Shown: positions 25,244 to 33,721, counted from the stretch's first letter. The stretch: DNA of 64,000 bases from Mucilaginibacter gracilis (GCF_003633615.1 NZ_RBKU01000001.1:4030001-4094000), one strand, 5' to 3'. Notes: a model not told the origin generated them from the letters alone. Numbers and translations: made by a program.

Positions 25244-26725
25244 TTATTCTTTCTTTAAAAACACCTGGTAACTAATCGGTTTAAACAATAACTGACTTTC
25301 TATATCTCCTGATATTTTGTAGAACTCACCAAAGTTGCTTTCCGCATCATATTTAAATATCCTGTAAATATGATACTTACCTTTGCGAAACTTTGAAAAT
25401 TCAATTTCATTGTCGCTCAGATAGAATGGGGCATATTCGTTGCCGGTTGTTGTTTTGACTTCTATGTATTTCTCATTGCCAAACTCGTCGTAAGAAAGAA
25501 CATCATAGCCCATGCCGTCTTTCACAATGTCCACCAAGTCCGCTAAATCCGTTTTTCCTTTTAAATTGAGTTCGGCAATTTCATATTGTTTTACAAGCCC
25601 CTCACCAGCGTCACCCAAATCCTTTTGATCTTTGGCTTTCTGCACAAAGTCAACATCAACTCCCTCAAAAGTCTTTGGTGTTTGTGGTATATCAGATTTA
25701 CCATCTTTGGGTTTATCCCTGCAAATAAGCGTATCCTTAAATAATTGGCTTGGAATATCCGCGCCCCAAAGCGCATCCACCGTAGCGTCATACCGTTCCA
25801 GGTTGTCCCGGATAAACTCAACACATACGTCAATCAATGATGTCCAATTTCCGGCTAATAATTTATCGAACGGTATAGTGTTCCATTTAGCGGATTGAGG
25901 TATCAGGGCATCTGCCAACTGGATTTGTTTATTGCTCAGTTTTGAATCCCGTGTTCTTTGGCAATCAATTTTATACACAAAGGCATTGGTACTTGGATGT
26001 ACATCAATGCCAAATGTAAAAAAGACATCTTTCCCCTTATCCGTGTCGCGATAAATCTTTATCCAGGTATAAGGCTTAAATATTGCAGCCTGTATATTTA
26101 TCCCATCATTTTTCGTCCAACCCCGCTGGCTCCAATACCTTTTTCCATCCGATTGAAATCCAGCTAATCTTTTTACAACCTGATTGCCCAAATAGATACT
26201 TTTGTTCCATACCGTATTCATCAGCTTATTCTTCGCATTCACATGCTCGCTTTGTTTGGGGTCGTATGACTTGTATTGCCATTCTTTAAAAAAGTCAATT
26301 TCTTCCTGGGTGAAAAAAACTGGTTCTTCCGATGTGCCGGTCGTTATGTCAAGCTTAAAAAACTGGTTGTAATTTTCTTCGTTTTGCCAAAAGATACGGC
26401 TGGCATTAGCTTCCTCAAAAGCGTAAAGATCTTCCCTTAACTGTTTAATTTTACCTTTACCTAAACTTTGTGCAAGCTTATAAAAACCATCTCCATGATC
26501 GTTTATTTTTTCATTTTTATAAATAGCTAACGCGCTTACTAACGGCCTTTTGTGCTGGTGCTCAAATTCCGAAACCTCCCCCAAAGTTATACTTAGTTGA
26601 TGCTGTCCGTATTCGTTGCTTAGGTCAAAGCCAAGATTACAGTCTTTTACTACATCACTGTAGAAAACGAATTTATCCTTTGTTCTTGCTGCGTTAATCA
26701 GGTATTCTCTTACTTTAGGGTTCAT
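25244..26725 (-). CDS. DUF3883/PD-(D/E)XK-like nuclease protein, second gene of the five-gene operon
   Basis: 493 aa. The N-terminal ~340 residues have no named domain but are Trp/Tyr-rich. The C-terminal ~120 residues match the DUF3883 ('NO VEIN' C-terminal) region: GEGLVKQYE, GMGYDVLSYDEFGNEKYIEVKTT, then FYLSDNEIEFS. D408, E422 and K424 form a D-x13-ExK signature of PD-(D/E)XK nucleases. DUF3883 domains occur often in restriction and anti-phage proteins. It begins 1 bp after the HExxH gene stops, so the two are surely co-transcribed. Confidence 0.8.
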   Translation of the reverse strand: MNPKVREYLINAARTKDKFVFYSDVVKDCNLGFDLSNEYGQHQLSITLGEVSEFEHQHKRPLVSALAIYKNEKINDHGDGFYKLAQSLGKGKIKQLREDLYAFEEANASRIFWQNEENYNQFFKLDITTGTSEEPVFFTQEEIDFFKEWQYKSYDPKQSEHVNAKNKLMNTVWNKSIYLGNQVVKRLAGFQSDGKRYWSQRGWTKNDGINIQAAIFKPYTWIKIYRDTDKGKDVFFTFGIDVHPSTNAFVYKIDCQRTRDSKLSNKQIQLADALIPQSAKWNTIPFDKLLAGNWTSLIDVCVEFIRDNLERYDATVDALWGADIPSQLFKDTLICRDKPKDGKSDIPQTPKTFEGVDVDFVQKAKDQKDLGDAGEGLVKQYEIAELNLKGKTDLADLVDIVKDGMGYDVLSYDEFGNEKYIEVKTTTGNEYAPFYLSDNEIEFSKFRKGKYHIYRIFKYDAESNFGEFYKISGDIESQLLFKPISYQVFLKKE

Positions 26726-26726
26726 A

Positions 26727-27707
26727 CTATCTTCTGTTTTTAATTAGACAAGGAACAGCAACAGATTCCGGTATAAGCACATTATTGATAAAATCTTCAA
26801 TAAGATCATTTTCTTTCTGCCACATTTCTGCATATCCCTTAACCATGTCTGCATGTTGCCCTGCTTCACAAAATCCGGTTGCAATTCTCAAACACTGCCT
26901 TAGTATTTTTTTGTCGTCCAGCGTGATATTTTGGAAATTCTGTTGTGCTACCCCGATCATTACATCGAGGATATAGGTTATCCTGATGACCGGGTGAGGA
27001 TGCGTACCTTCCTTATAATAGATTTCGCTATATTTCTCCTCTAAATACATAAAATAGGTAAAAATACTGGCTGTGGTCAACGCCAGTATTTCAGTGGCAT
27101 AAGCTTCATCACGATATTGTTCAGGTAACTTATCCCAATATTCGAGGATTACGAATATTAGCCTGTGTGCGGCATCAATATCCGCATCAAACTCTAATGA
27201 ATGGTGGAGGCTGGAATAATTCGCGACAGTTGGCCCTAAGTTTATTTCGTCCAGATAATTGGTTAAAATCGGAGATTTCTGAACTAAGTGGGCCCTTTCG
27301 TGATAGAAAGTAAAGTATGTGGCCAATTGATACATAACATACTCCAATGGAGTATCAAAAGAAGATGCCAAACGATCATAGGTTTCTTTCAGCTCGCTTT
27401 GATCGAATACTTTATTGTTTACATAAAGCAAATTGTATAGGGTTGATATTAGCCCCTTGTTTATTTTAATTACATAATAGGAATTGCCCATTCCTGCCGC
27501 CGCATTTACAGTGGGTAAATTATTAAAATAAATCTTTGCGGGCTGTATATTAAACTCCGTACTAAATTCGGAAAGTGCCTTTTGGCAATATTGGAAATAA
27601 CGGTTGTAGATTTCACCTATCGGATCGGCTGCATAGTCGTAAATGTCCGCTTGCGGAATAATTCTGCTACTGACCAATTCATCTGTGATCGCTCGATAAT
27701 TGTACAT
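26727..27707 (-). CDS. HExxH zinc-metallopeptidase-like protein, first gene of the five-gene operon
   Basis: 326 aa, soluble, mostly helical. Residues 136-140 read HERAH, a HExxH zincin active-site motif in a hydrophobic helix (YFTFYHERAHLVQ). E172 or D176 in HSLEFDADIDAAHR provides a plausible third zinc ligand, as in M48-like and gluzincin-type peptidases. There is no signal peptide, so action is cytoplasmic. It heads a tight five-gene operon with a DUF3883 nuclease-like partner. Protease-nuclease pairs are known in anti-phage defence, but this exact combination is not one I recognise. Confidence 0.78.
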   Translation of the reverse strand: MYNYRAITDELVSSRIIPQADIYDYAADPIGEIYNRYFQYCQKALSEFSTEFNIQPAKIYFNNLPTVNAAAGMGNSYYVIKINKGLISTLYNLLYVNNKVFDQSELKETYDRLASSFDTPLEYVMYQLATYFTFYHERAHLVQKSPILTNYLDEINLGPTVANYSSLHHSLEFDADIDAAHRLIFVILEYWDKLPEQYRDEAYATEILALTTASIFTYFMYLEEKYSEIYYKEGTHPHPVIRITYILDVMIGVAQQNFQNITLDDKKILRQCLRIATGFCEAGQHADMVKGYAEMWQKENDLIEDFINNVLIPESVAVPCLIKNRR

Positions 27708-27801
27708 AAGGCGTGGTTAGGCTTAAATAATTAATGCAAAGTATACATTTTATTTAACGATCGGTACACCGCTACGTATTTAAGAAAAAGTTAAGATTGC
27801 T

Positions 27802-27809
27802 TATTTTTG
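27802..27809 (+). promoter_or_regulatory. -7 box upstream of 27827 gene
   Basis: TATTTTTG matches TAnnTTTG exactly, 17 bp before the ATG at 27827. The 119-bp gap is shared with the divergent five-gene operon. Confidence 0.55.
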
Positions 27810-27826
27810 AGTAAATCCACTTACTT

Positions 27827-28606
27827 ATGAGCGTTAACTATTTTAAACCCCGTGATCGTTTTGATTTTTCAAAGGATACACTGGACATTGGCAATCCCTT
27901 ACAATGGGATCGTAAACATTTTTTGAAGCACCTTTTTAAAAGGGTTTTTGCGATCAGTGAAAACCGTATAGTAGAATTTTATCAACGTCACCTGGCTTAT
28001 TACTTGGCAAAACATACCGATGGCAGTGAAGAAGTATTCTTTAAATATTTATGGGGTTTGATCGAAAGGCAATTAAAAGTATTGATGGGAAAAAACATTT
28101 ACGATAAAGACCACATCGAAAACGAGCGGCAGATCAGGCAGCTTAACCTATTTACCGACATGCTGATCTCTGTTGACCGCTGGAATATTCACAAATCCAA
28201 CGATACGGTCATTGCACAGCAAGAGTTTGAAATCATTACGCTTAAACAACAGGTGGCAGACTTAACAGCGGAACTGAAAGAGGCCCGCCAGTGGGACGGT
28301 TATATTATAGTCAGAGATGGTCAGGGGTTGGCTGTACTTGATCTCTGCATACAAATGCAGGAACTGAAAGCCACGGATGGTGAAGAATTGTTGATCACGC
28401 CTGCACAGAACACCTGGGCAAAGATGATCAGCAAGTACTTTAGGGAGATTGATGAAGAAAACCCAGGTCAACTAAAAGAAATTAAAGTAGACAAATTAAG
28501 GTATTATTTGCGAGGCCTTGATCCTAAAGATTTGCTAAAACGGGAGAATGAAATACCCGCAAAACACAAACTATACACGATCACACCGAAAAAAAAGGGC
28601 AAATAA
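27827..28606 (+). CDS. hypothetical protein of Bacteroidota mobile elements
   Basis: 259 aa, soluble. The N-terminal half is helical (RKHFLKHLFKRVFAISENRIVEFYQRHLAYYL ... LWGLIERQLKVL). A coiled coil (QQEFEIITLKQQVADLTAELKEARQ) and a basic C-terminus follow. No enzymatic motif is visible. Its place upstream of the HTH and mobilization genes suggests a role in element maintenance or regulation. It is divergent from the five-gene operon. Confidence 0.6.
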   Translation: MSVNYFKPRDRFDFSKDTLDIGNPLQWDRKHFLKHLFKRVFAISENRIVEFYQRHLAYYLAKHTDGSEEVFFKYLWGLIERQLKVLMGKNIYDKDHIENERQIRQLNLFTDMLISVDRWNIHKSNDTVIAQQEFEIITLKQQVADLTAELKEARQWDGYIIVRDGQGLAVLDLCIQMQELKATDGEELLITPAQNTWAKMISKYFREIDEENPGQLKEIKVDKLRYYLRGLDPKDLLKRENEIPAKHKLYTITPKKKGK

Positions 28607-28778
28607 TCCTTTATGTTGCTGATCGGCATCTTCAAAAGCAATAGTCCTGTATCAAATTGATATAGAGTATTTTAATACTCTGCTTCAGGTATAGCCAAAC
28701 CCCTTCAAATTTACCACGCAGTCGTCGTGGTAACAAAAAGACAGTTCCATAGCATTCTTTTGTTCCAAAACAAAGGCT

Positions 28779-29075
28779 ATGGAAATTATCAACGAACAAG
28801 CCCTTAGGCAGTGCGTCAAGGATGCAGTAAGGGCAGAACTACAGCAACATTTTAAAACAGCGGGCAGCCCAAGCCGGGCAGCCGAAGAACGGCTATTGTC
28901 CAAACAGGAACTTGCCGCCGATTTAGGCGTGTCGCTCGTGACAGTGACCGATTGGATGAAAAAGGGCCTGCCCTTTCTGCGCCTGCATAAACGGGTTTAT
29001 TTCAAAAAGAGTGAGGTGCTGGAAATCATGCAGCAAAACAGCAAGGTTAAGAAAGGAGGCCAACCATCATTGTAA
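28779..29075 (+). CDS. excisionase-like helix-turn-helix protein
   Basis: 98 aa. A helical N-terminus (LRQCVKDAVRAELQQHF) leads to a MerR/excisionase-type HTH: LLSKQELAADLGVSLVTVTDWMKKGLPFLRLHKRVYFKKSEVLEIM. This is the common 'DNA-binding protein, excisionase family' of Bacteroidota mobile elements. It may regulate excision or replication of the island. It precedes a second HTH gene of the same type. Confidence 0.85.
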   Translation: MEIINEQALRQCVKDAVRAELQQHFKTAGSPSRAAEERLLSKQELAADLGVSLVTVTDWMKKGLPFLRLHKRVYFKKSEVLEIMQQNSKVKKGGQPSL

Positions 29076-29185
29076 ACCAGTCGCTTACAGACAAAATTAG
29101 GGGACACCCCATACAAGTCACCAAGCAATAAAACATGACTTGTACAATTTGCACAAATATTATTCATCATCAACATATATCAGCT

Positions 29186-29452
29186 ATGACAGCAATTGAA
29201 ATCGTGACCAGGGAAGATTTAAAACAATTTAAAAGTGAATTATTAACGGAGATCAAACAGCTTGTTAAACCGGAACAAGGGCAAGCTAAACAATGGCTTA
29301 AAAGCGCAGAAGTACGTAAGCTACTGAACATCTCACCGGGCACCCTGCAAAATTTAAGGATCAACGGAACGCTTAGGTACACTAAGATCGGCGGGATGAT
29401 TTACTACAAATTGGAGGACATCACCAAGCTATTAGAGGGAGGCCAATCATGA
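29186..29452 (+). CDS. helix-turn-helix protein (MerR/excisionase type)
   Basis: 88 aa from the ATG at 29186; a further-upstream start at 29135 adds 17 residues of unlikely composition. Coiled N-terminus (REDLKQFKSELLTEIKQLV) then the HTH WLKSAEVRKLLNISPGTLQNLRINGTLRYTKIGGMIYYKLEDI. It shares the plan of the previous gene, probably by ancient duplication. Its stop overlaps the next ATG by 4 bp, so the two are coupled. Confidence 0.84.
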   Translation: MTAIEIVTREDLKQFKSELLTEIKQLVKPEQGQAKQWLKSAEVRKLLNISPGTLQNLRINGTLRYTKIGGMIYYKLEDITKLLEGGQS

Positions 29453-29760
29453 TACCGACAGCAATCCAACAGGAAGCAGCCGACTATAGCCGATGGGTCA
29501 GGCGCATGAGCGCAGACAGCAGAATACTGGCTACTCATGTAAGCCTGTTTGCGGGCCTGTTCGTTTGCTGGCAGCGGAGCGGATTTGAAGATCCGTTTTC
29601 CGTTAACCGGAAAACGCTAATGGCTTACAGCCGCATCGCATCAGTAGCGACCTATCACAAATGCATCCGGGAACTGGACGAGTTTGGGTATATCCGTTAC
29701 ATGCCATCCTACCATCCGACAAAGGGAAGTTTAATTTACTGGCCGGATTGGTCAGGCTAA
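29449..29760 (+). CDS. conserved mobile-element protein, winged-helix-like
   Basis: 103 aa. The C-terminal two thirds (FSVNRKTLMAYSRIASVATYHKCIRELDEFGYIRYMPSYHPTKGS-type core) read like a winged-helix module of replication initiators or regulators in Bacteroidota mobilizable elements. A hydrophobic helix (ATHVSLFAGLFVCW) precedes it. It is translationally coupled to the HTH gene upstream and lies directly before the hairpin array. Confidence 0.7.
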   Translation: MIPTAIQQEAADYSRWVRRMSADSRILATHVSLFAGLFVCWQRSGFEDPFSVNRKTLMAYSRIASVATYHKCIRELDEFGYIRYMPSYHPTKGSLIYWPDWSG

Positions 29761-29772
29761 AATTGCACCCCC

Positions 29773-30111
29773 AGATGCAGCACCAAAGGTGCTTGCATCT
29801 AAAAGAACAACGGGCAGATTAGCAATACCGCAGGCGGTATGCTGAAAGCCCGGCACCCGCAAGCGGGTGTTAAGCAGTACCGGCGGCAAGCCGACGGAAA
29901 GAACGGGCGGCACCTTTGGTGCCACCGTTTAAACAGTCCGATAATCGCAAGAGCGATTATCGAAGAACCGCGAAAGCGGCAGGCCGCTTTTGGCGGGGCA
30001 GCACCTCTGTATATATGGCGATAGCCATATATACAGATAGCGGAACAGGCCCTTGGCCTGTAAGCGGAGCCAGCTATGTTTCGGCCATGCCGAAACTTGC
30101 TGGCCCCCGCT
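29773..30111. repeat. array of eleven different short hairpins upstream of mob genes
   Basis: Eleven consecutive inverted repeats, each with a different stem, in ~340 bp without a gene. Examples: GCACC-AAA-GGTGC nested in AGATGCA/TGCATCT (29773-29800); ATACCG-CAGG-CGGTAT; CACCCGC-AA-GCGGGTG (29854-29869); GGCACC-TTT-GGTGCC (29909-29923); CGATAATCGC with a 4-nt loop (29939-29962); CCGC-GAAA-GCGG (29968-29979); a 13-bp stem CTGTATATATGGC with loop GATA (30007-30036); ACAGGCC-CTT-GGCCTGT (30045-30061); TTTCGGC-CAT-GCCGAAA (30079-30095) nested in GCCAGC/GCTGGC and AGCGG/CCGCT. The location between the HTH/winged-helix genes and mobC fits an origin of transfer or replication, or a structured RNA. 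Confidence 0.8.
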
Positions 30112-30166
30112 CATGCTATCGCATTCGGGGGGATTTTTTCGAGAATTTTTTAACGAATTGAAGCTT

Positions 30167-30580
30167 ATGGAAAGTGCAGTTAAAAAGACAACAAGTACAA
30201 AAGACCTGGCCCCGGTGGGCCGGGTTAATAAAGGCGGCCGCCCGAGCGTACCGCATAAGCGGCGCAGTAATGTGAGCGTAATGTGTACGCTCATCGAAAA
30301 AAAAGTCATTGAGGCCAACGCGAAACGTGCAGGCATGAACGCATCCGTTTTCCTGAGGAACCTGGGATTGAATACGCGGATAGAGGTCAGGGTCAAGACA
30401 CTGCCCAAGCCGGTTTTGGAAATGCGCGGTACGCTCAATCACATTGCCGCCAACCTCAACCAAATTGCCAGGAGGCGCAACCGGGGCGATGACTTGAATG
30501 CAATGGAACGGGCTTTGCTCGATCAGGAGGTGCGAAGCCTGCGGAGCTTAATTAAGAACATTAACGCCTATGTATCATGA
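30167..30580 (+). CDS. MobC-like relaxosome accessory protein
   Basis: 137 aa from the ATG at 30167; the frame extends upstream into the hairpin region but that part looks non-coding. A basic N-terminus (RVNKGGRPSVPHKRRSNVSV) is followed by the ribbon-helix-helix-like core KKVIEANAKRAGMNASVFLRNLGL and the diagnostic LNHIAANLNQIARRRNRGDDLN of MobC-type proteins. It is expected to bind oriT and assist the relaxase. The relaxase ATG overlaps its stop by 4 bp. Confidence 0.88.
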   Translation: MESAVKKTTSTKDLAPVGRVNKGGRPSVPHKRRSNVSVMCTLIEKKVIEANAKRAGMNASVFLRNLGLNTRIEVRVKTLPKPVLEMRGTLNHIAANLNQIARRRNRGDDLNAMERALLDQEVRSLRSLIKNINAYVS

Positions 30581-31467
30581 TCGGAAAAGTCGGCACAGGT
30601 AAGAGTTTCCGGGGCGTGCTGCATTACCTCTTTGAGGGCAGGCGACAGGAAAGTAAAGAACGGCAAATGCAGGAACTTGAAAAAAAGCAGGTGGAGGTCA
30701 TCGCCTATAACCAATGTTTCGGCACTCGTTTGGAGTTGGTACGGGAAATGATCGAAGTAGCCAAGTTAAACCCTGACCAATCCAAACCGGTGTTTCACTT
30801 TTCATTAAGCTTCGCCCACAGCGATGCCGGGAAATTAGGCTTGCAGGACAAGATCGACATGGTAGAAAAGCTGGCAGAAAAATTTGATTTTAAAGATCAC
30901 CAGTATGTAGTAGTAGCGCACAAAGATACCGATCATGAGCATCTGCATATCGTCGCTAACCGTATCGGCTTTGACGGCAAGACAGCCAGTGACAGCAATA
31001 GCTATAAGCATGTGGCCGAGTTCGCGCGGCAGATGGAACTGGAATACAAATTAGAAAAGGTGTTAAGCCCGAATAAATTTTTAAAACCGGAGCAAAGGGT
31101 CGCGCAAAGCCAGCGTGTTGACAACCGTAAGGAAGCTTTGAAAAAGCACTTGTGGGCCGCCATCAAACAAAGTAAAGATGTACAGCAGGTCAAAAAATAT
31201 ATGGAGCAGCAGGGCTACGAAGTGGAGTTAGGTCGGGGTATCGCTTTTACGGATTCACAGCATGTGCGATTTAAAGGCAGCCAGGTTGGCTACGCCCTCA
31301 TGGATATTGAGAAGAAGCTAAAACAGGAACAGCTTTTACGTCAGCAGCAGGAGCAAAACAGGCAGGCACAATTACTAAGACAACAGCAGGATGAATTAAA
31401 GAAACAGCAACAGCAGGAAAAGGAACAACAGCAACAACATAAGCATACGCCGAGCATTGGCCGTTAA
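30577..31467 (+). CDS. relaxase/mobilization nuclease
   Basis: 296 aa. The N-terminus (MIGKVGTGKSFRGVLHYL) and HFSLSFAHSD resemble the Relaxase (PF03432, MOBP-like) family. The catalytic metal-binding triad is H120-E-H122-L-H124 in HKDTDHEHLHIVANRI, and an ASDSNSYKHV region follows. It nicks oriT and leads the strand in mobilization. The last ~50 residues are a Gln/Lys-rich coiled coil. It is shorter than typical MOBP relaxases because there is no C-terminal primase or helicase. Translation is coupled to mobC. Confidence 0.92.
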   Translation: MIGKVGTGKSFRGVLHYLFEGRRQESKERQMQELEKKQVEVIAYNQCFGTRLELVREMIEVAKLNPDQSKPVFHFSLSFAHSDAGKLGLQDKIDMVEKLAEKFDFKDHQYVVVAHKDTDHEHLHIVANRIGFDGKTASDSNSYKHVAEFARQMELEYKLEKVLSPNKFLKPEQRVAQSQRVDNRKEALKKHLWAAIKQSKDVQQVKKYMEQQGYEVELGRGIAFTDSQHVRFKGSQVGYALMDIEKKLKQEQLLRQQQEQNRQAQLLRQQQDELKKQQQQEKEQQQQHKHTPSIGR

Positions 31468-31516
31468 CCTGCGCTATTGCAACAATGAACAGATAATAAA
31501 ATTTAATGATAACATC

Positions 31517-32194
31517 ATGAAATCAAACGAAGAAACCCCAATAGATGAAATCACCTTAACATCCGTGTTAAACGAGCACGCCACTGATTTAAAGGAGATC
31601 AAAAGTTTTATAAAAGAACAACAGCAGCAGATCGATCAAAAGAATGCGCTTATTGCAGAAAAGGATAATCATACCCAAAAACTGATTAGCAACTTTGAAC
31701 AGAAATATCAGAAGATTGAGGTCACCTTACCACCACCGAGTATTTTACCCATTTCCCAAATTGCCAGTGAGGGTATGACTGCCACGAGAACTGCCGTCAT
31801 ACAGGTACTGCATGAACTGTTTTCCAAAAATAGGATTTTGGTATTGCCGGAGGACGCTGGGAAAGGTTTTTTAAAGACTATGGCTAAGCGCAGTATGTAC
31901 TTAACTGCTATAGCTATCGTTGTTGGCCTCGTTAGTTGGTTCGGTTTCAGATATTGGTATAGGGACAGCCAGAACAGCCGCTACCGTAAAGCCTGGTACT
32001 GGAATTATTTGATTGCAGATAGTTCTAAAAGGCAGAAATTACAAAGCCAGCTGGACAGCCTGAATGTACCGGCGATCAATCAATATCGAACGGATAGTAT
32101 AGAACGTTACCTGGAAATTCAGACAACGGAATTGCGGATTAAACAATTGGAAATGGAGGCGGACAGTTTGAGGAAAATGAGGGGCAAGCCTTGA
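31517..32194 (+). CDS. membrane-anchored coiled-coil protein downstream of relaxase
   Basis: 225 aa from the ATG at 31517, 49 bp after the relaxase stop. A leading coiled coil (LKEIKSFIKEQQQQIDQKNALIAEKDN) precedes one membrane helix (MYLTAIAIVVGLVSWFGFRYWY). A second coiled coil forms the C-terminus (RIKQLEMEADSLRKM). Proteins of this plan are common after relaxase genes in Bacteroidota mobilizable elements. It may link the relaxosome to the membrane, but this is inference. Confidence 0.7.
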   Translation: MKSNEETPIDEITLTSVLNEHATDLKEIKSFIKEQQQQIDQKNALIAEKDNHTQKLISNFEQKYQKIEVTLPPPSILPISQIASEGMTATRTAVIQVLHELFSKNRILVLPEDAGKGFLKTMAKRSMYLTAIAIVVGLVSWFGFRYWYRDSQNSRYRKAWYWNYLIADSSKRQKLQSQLDSLNVPAINQYRTDSIERYLEIQTTELRIKQLEMEADSLRKMRGKP

Positions 32195-32263
32195 TACTTG
32201 TCACGCGTTTAAGCCCAACACTTTCAATTACGAAGCGCTTTTGGTAAAACAGAAGTAATTAAT

Positions 32264-32271
32264 TATATTTG
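32264..32271 (+). promoter_or_regulatory. -7 box before the 54-59-aa small ORF
   Basis: TATATTTG matches TAnnTTTG; TTG lies 20 bp upstream at 32241. It is 19-34 bp before the two possible starts of the small gene. Confidence 0.5.
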
Positions 32272-32282
32272 AATATTACGAA

Positions 32283-32462
32283 ATGAAAGGAGTAAGTATG
32301 CCTATTGTAGTGAAAAAATTGAAAACGATAAAAAGTTTTGGTTCGGGGACTGTTAGCGATTACGTTAAAAGTCACGGCAATGAGCAGTTTTTTATCAAAA
32401 AATTAGAAGAAGCCACACAGACCCTTCAAAGGGTTGGATTGCCTGGTCAAAATAAGAAATAA
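32283..32462 (+). CDS. small basic protein, 54-59 aa
   Basis: A frame of 59 codons from the ATG at 32283. A second ATG at 32298 gives 54 aa and is preceded by a strong AAAGGAG ribosome-binding sequence, so it is the likelier start. Sequence landmarks: VVKKLKTIKSFGSGTVSDYVKSHG then KKLEEATQTLQRVGLP. A dedicated promoter and a following terminator (32486-32512) support a real gene. The function is unknown. Confidence 0.55.
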   Translation: MKGVSMPIVVKKLKTIKSFGSGTVSDYVKSHGNEQFFIKKLEEATQTLQRVGLPGQNKK

Positions 32463-32485
32463 AACATTTAAAAATCATAACAAAG

Positions 32486-32512
32486 GCTGGATATTAATCC
32501 AGCTTTTTTTTT
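32486..32512 (+). terminator. terminator after small ORF
   Basis: GCTGGAT-ATTA-ATCCAGC followed by nine T, 23 bp after the small gene stop. Confidence 0.85.
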
Positions 32513-32530
32513 GCCTATAAAGTAAGAACC

Positions 32531-33271
32531 ATGCCCTTTACCTTTTCCCATCCTGCTATTGTTCTGCCATTGAGGTATTTACCTAAAAGATGGGCTTCAT
32601 TAACAGGTCTAATAATTGGTAGTATGGTGCCTGATTTTGAGTATTTTATACGCATGAGGGTTAAAAGCATTTATAGCCACACATGGCCGGGATTGTTTTG
32701 GTTTGATCTTCCGTTAGGTTTGATAATAATCTTTGTTTATCAGATATTAATTAAGGATAGGGTTATTTTACATCTGCCAGTAGCATTAAATCGACGGTTT
32801 TCACGGTTTAGAGGCGTCGATAAACAAGGTTCATTTTTACAATACTTATTAATTGTTATTCTTTCTATTTTAATTGGGGCTGCATCACATATTCTTTGGG
32901 ACGGATTTACACATCCGAATGGCTATTTTGTGAAAGTGATGCCAGTCCTATCCGATACAATACACTTAGGAGAACACCAGCTATTCGTTTATAAAATCAT
33001 TCAGCATGGGAGTTCAATAATCGGAGTAATAGTTATTGTATTGGCTGTTTACACTTTGCCATTAGGTAATCCCAAAAAGAACCATCATGTAGTAGTTTTT
33101 TGGGTTCAAATATTTGTTATATCCATTATCATACTTGCAGTTAGGTTAATGGCAGGGCTTTCTTATCATCAATATGGCAATGTAATAGTTACAGTAATAG
33201 CGGGTGGATTTATAGGTTTAATCATTACATCAATAACAATTAATTTAAAAGCGATAATTTCAGATAAATAA
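32531..33271 (+). CDS. DUF4184 family membrane protein
   Basis: 246 aa with about six membrane helices. The opening MPFTFSHPAIVLPLRYLPKR and LIIGSMVPDFEYFIRM are the DUF4184 signature; a later LIGAASHILWDGFTHPNGYF matches as well. The conserved His and Asp residues (SHP, PDFEYF, SHxxWD) resemble metal-dependent membrane hydrolases, but no activity is established for the family. The next gene begins immediately after the stop, so they form a two-gene unit. Confidence 0.85.
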   Translation: MPFTFSHPAIVLPLRYLPKRWASLTGLIIGSMVPDFEYFIRMRVKSIYSHTWPGLFWFDLPLGLIIIFVYQILIKDRVILHLPVALNRRFSRFRGVDKQGSFLQYLLIVILSILIGAASHILWDGFTHPNGYFVKVMPVLSDTIHLGEHQLFVYKIIQHGSSIIGVIVIVLAVYTLPLGNPKKNHHVVVFWVQIFVISIIILAVRLMAGLSYHQYGNVIVTVIAGGFIGLIITSITINLKAIISDK

Positions 33272-33721
33272 ATGGAGATAAGTATTTATATCGATTTATT
33301 AAACGGATTAGAATTTGATAAGCTTGAACAAAAACTAATGGAGATGCCTTTTAATGTAATGGAGGATATTATAAATAGGTTAGCTTATGATTCTGTTAAA
33401 GAGGAAAGCAATTTATTGGTTTATACCTTTTTATATTACCTGCTTTGCAAGCATGAAACTTCAGAACTACACTTCTTAATCAGTAAATTAATGGGTGTTA
33501 CACTTAATCACATTAGGAACGCCGAATCAATTGGGCTATATCATGGTTTGCAAGCTTCCCGCCTCGATCCTGATAATATAGATATTCTTGAATACTTGCT
33601 TTATTACAATCAGATACCCGAGAAACCACTAAGCGATAAAATTGCCATTTCATTTGCAAAGCAAATAATAGATAAACGTCCGCAAAGCGTGGCAGCTAAA
33701 ATGAGGATAGGACTATTTTAA
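33272..33721 (+). CDS. hypothetical helical protein
   Basis: 149 aa, soluble, leucine-rich helices (LNGLEFDKLEQKLMEMPFNVMEDIINRLAY ... FLYYLLCKHETSELHFLISKLMG). No domain recognised. It starts on the base after the DUF4184 stop. The helix pairs could be ARM- or TPR-like. Confidence 0.6.
   Translation: MEISIYIDLLNGLEFDKLEQKLMEMPFNVMEDIINRLAYDSVKEESNLLVYTFLYYLLCKHETSELHFLISKLMGVTLNHIRNAESIGLYHGLQASRLDPDNIDILEYLLYYNQIPEKPLSDKIAISFAKQIIDKRPQSVAAKMRIGLF

Noticed and set aside
29773-30111. CRISPR array
   Set aside because: Every palindrome has a different sequence and spacing; there is no repeated unit and no cas gene.
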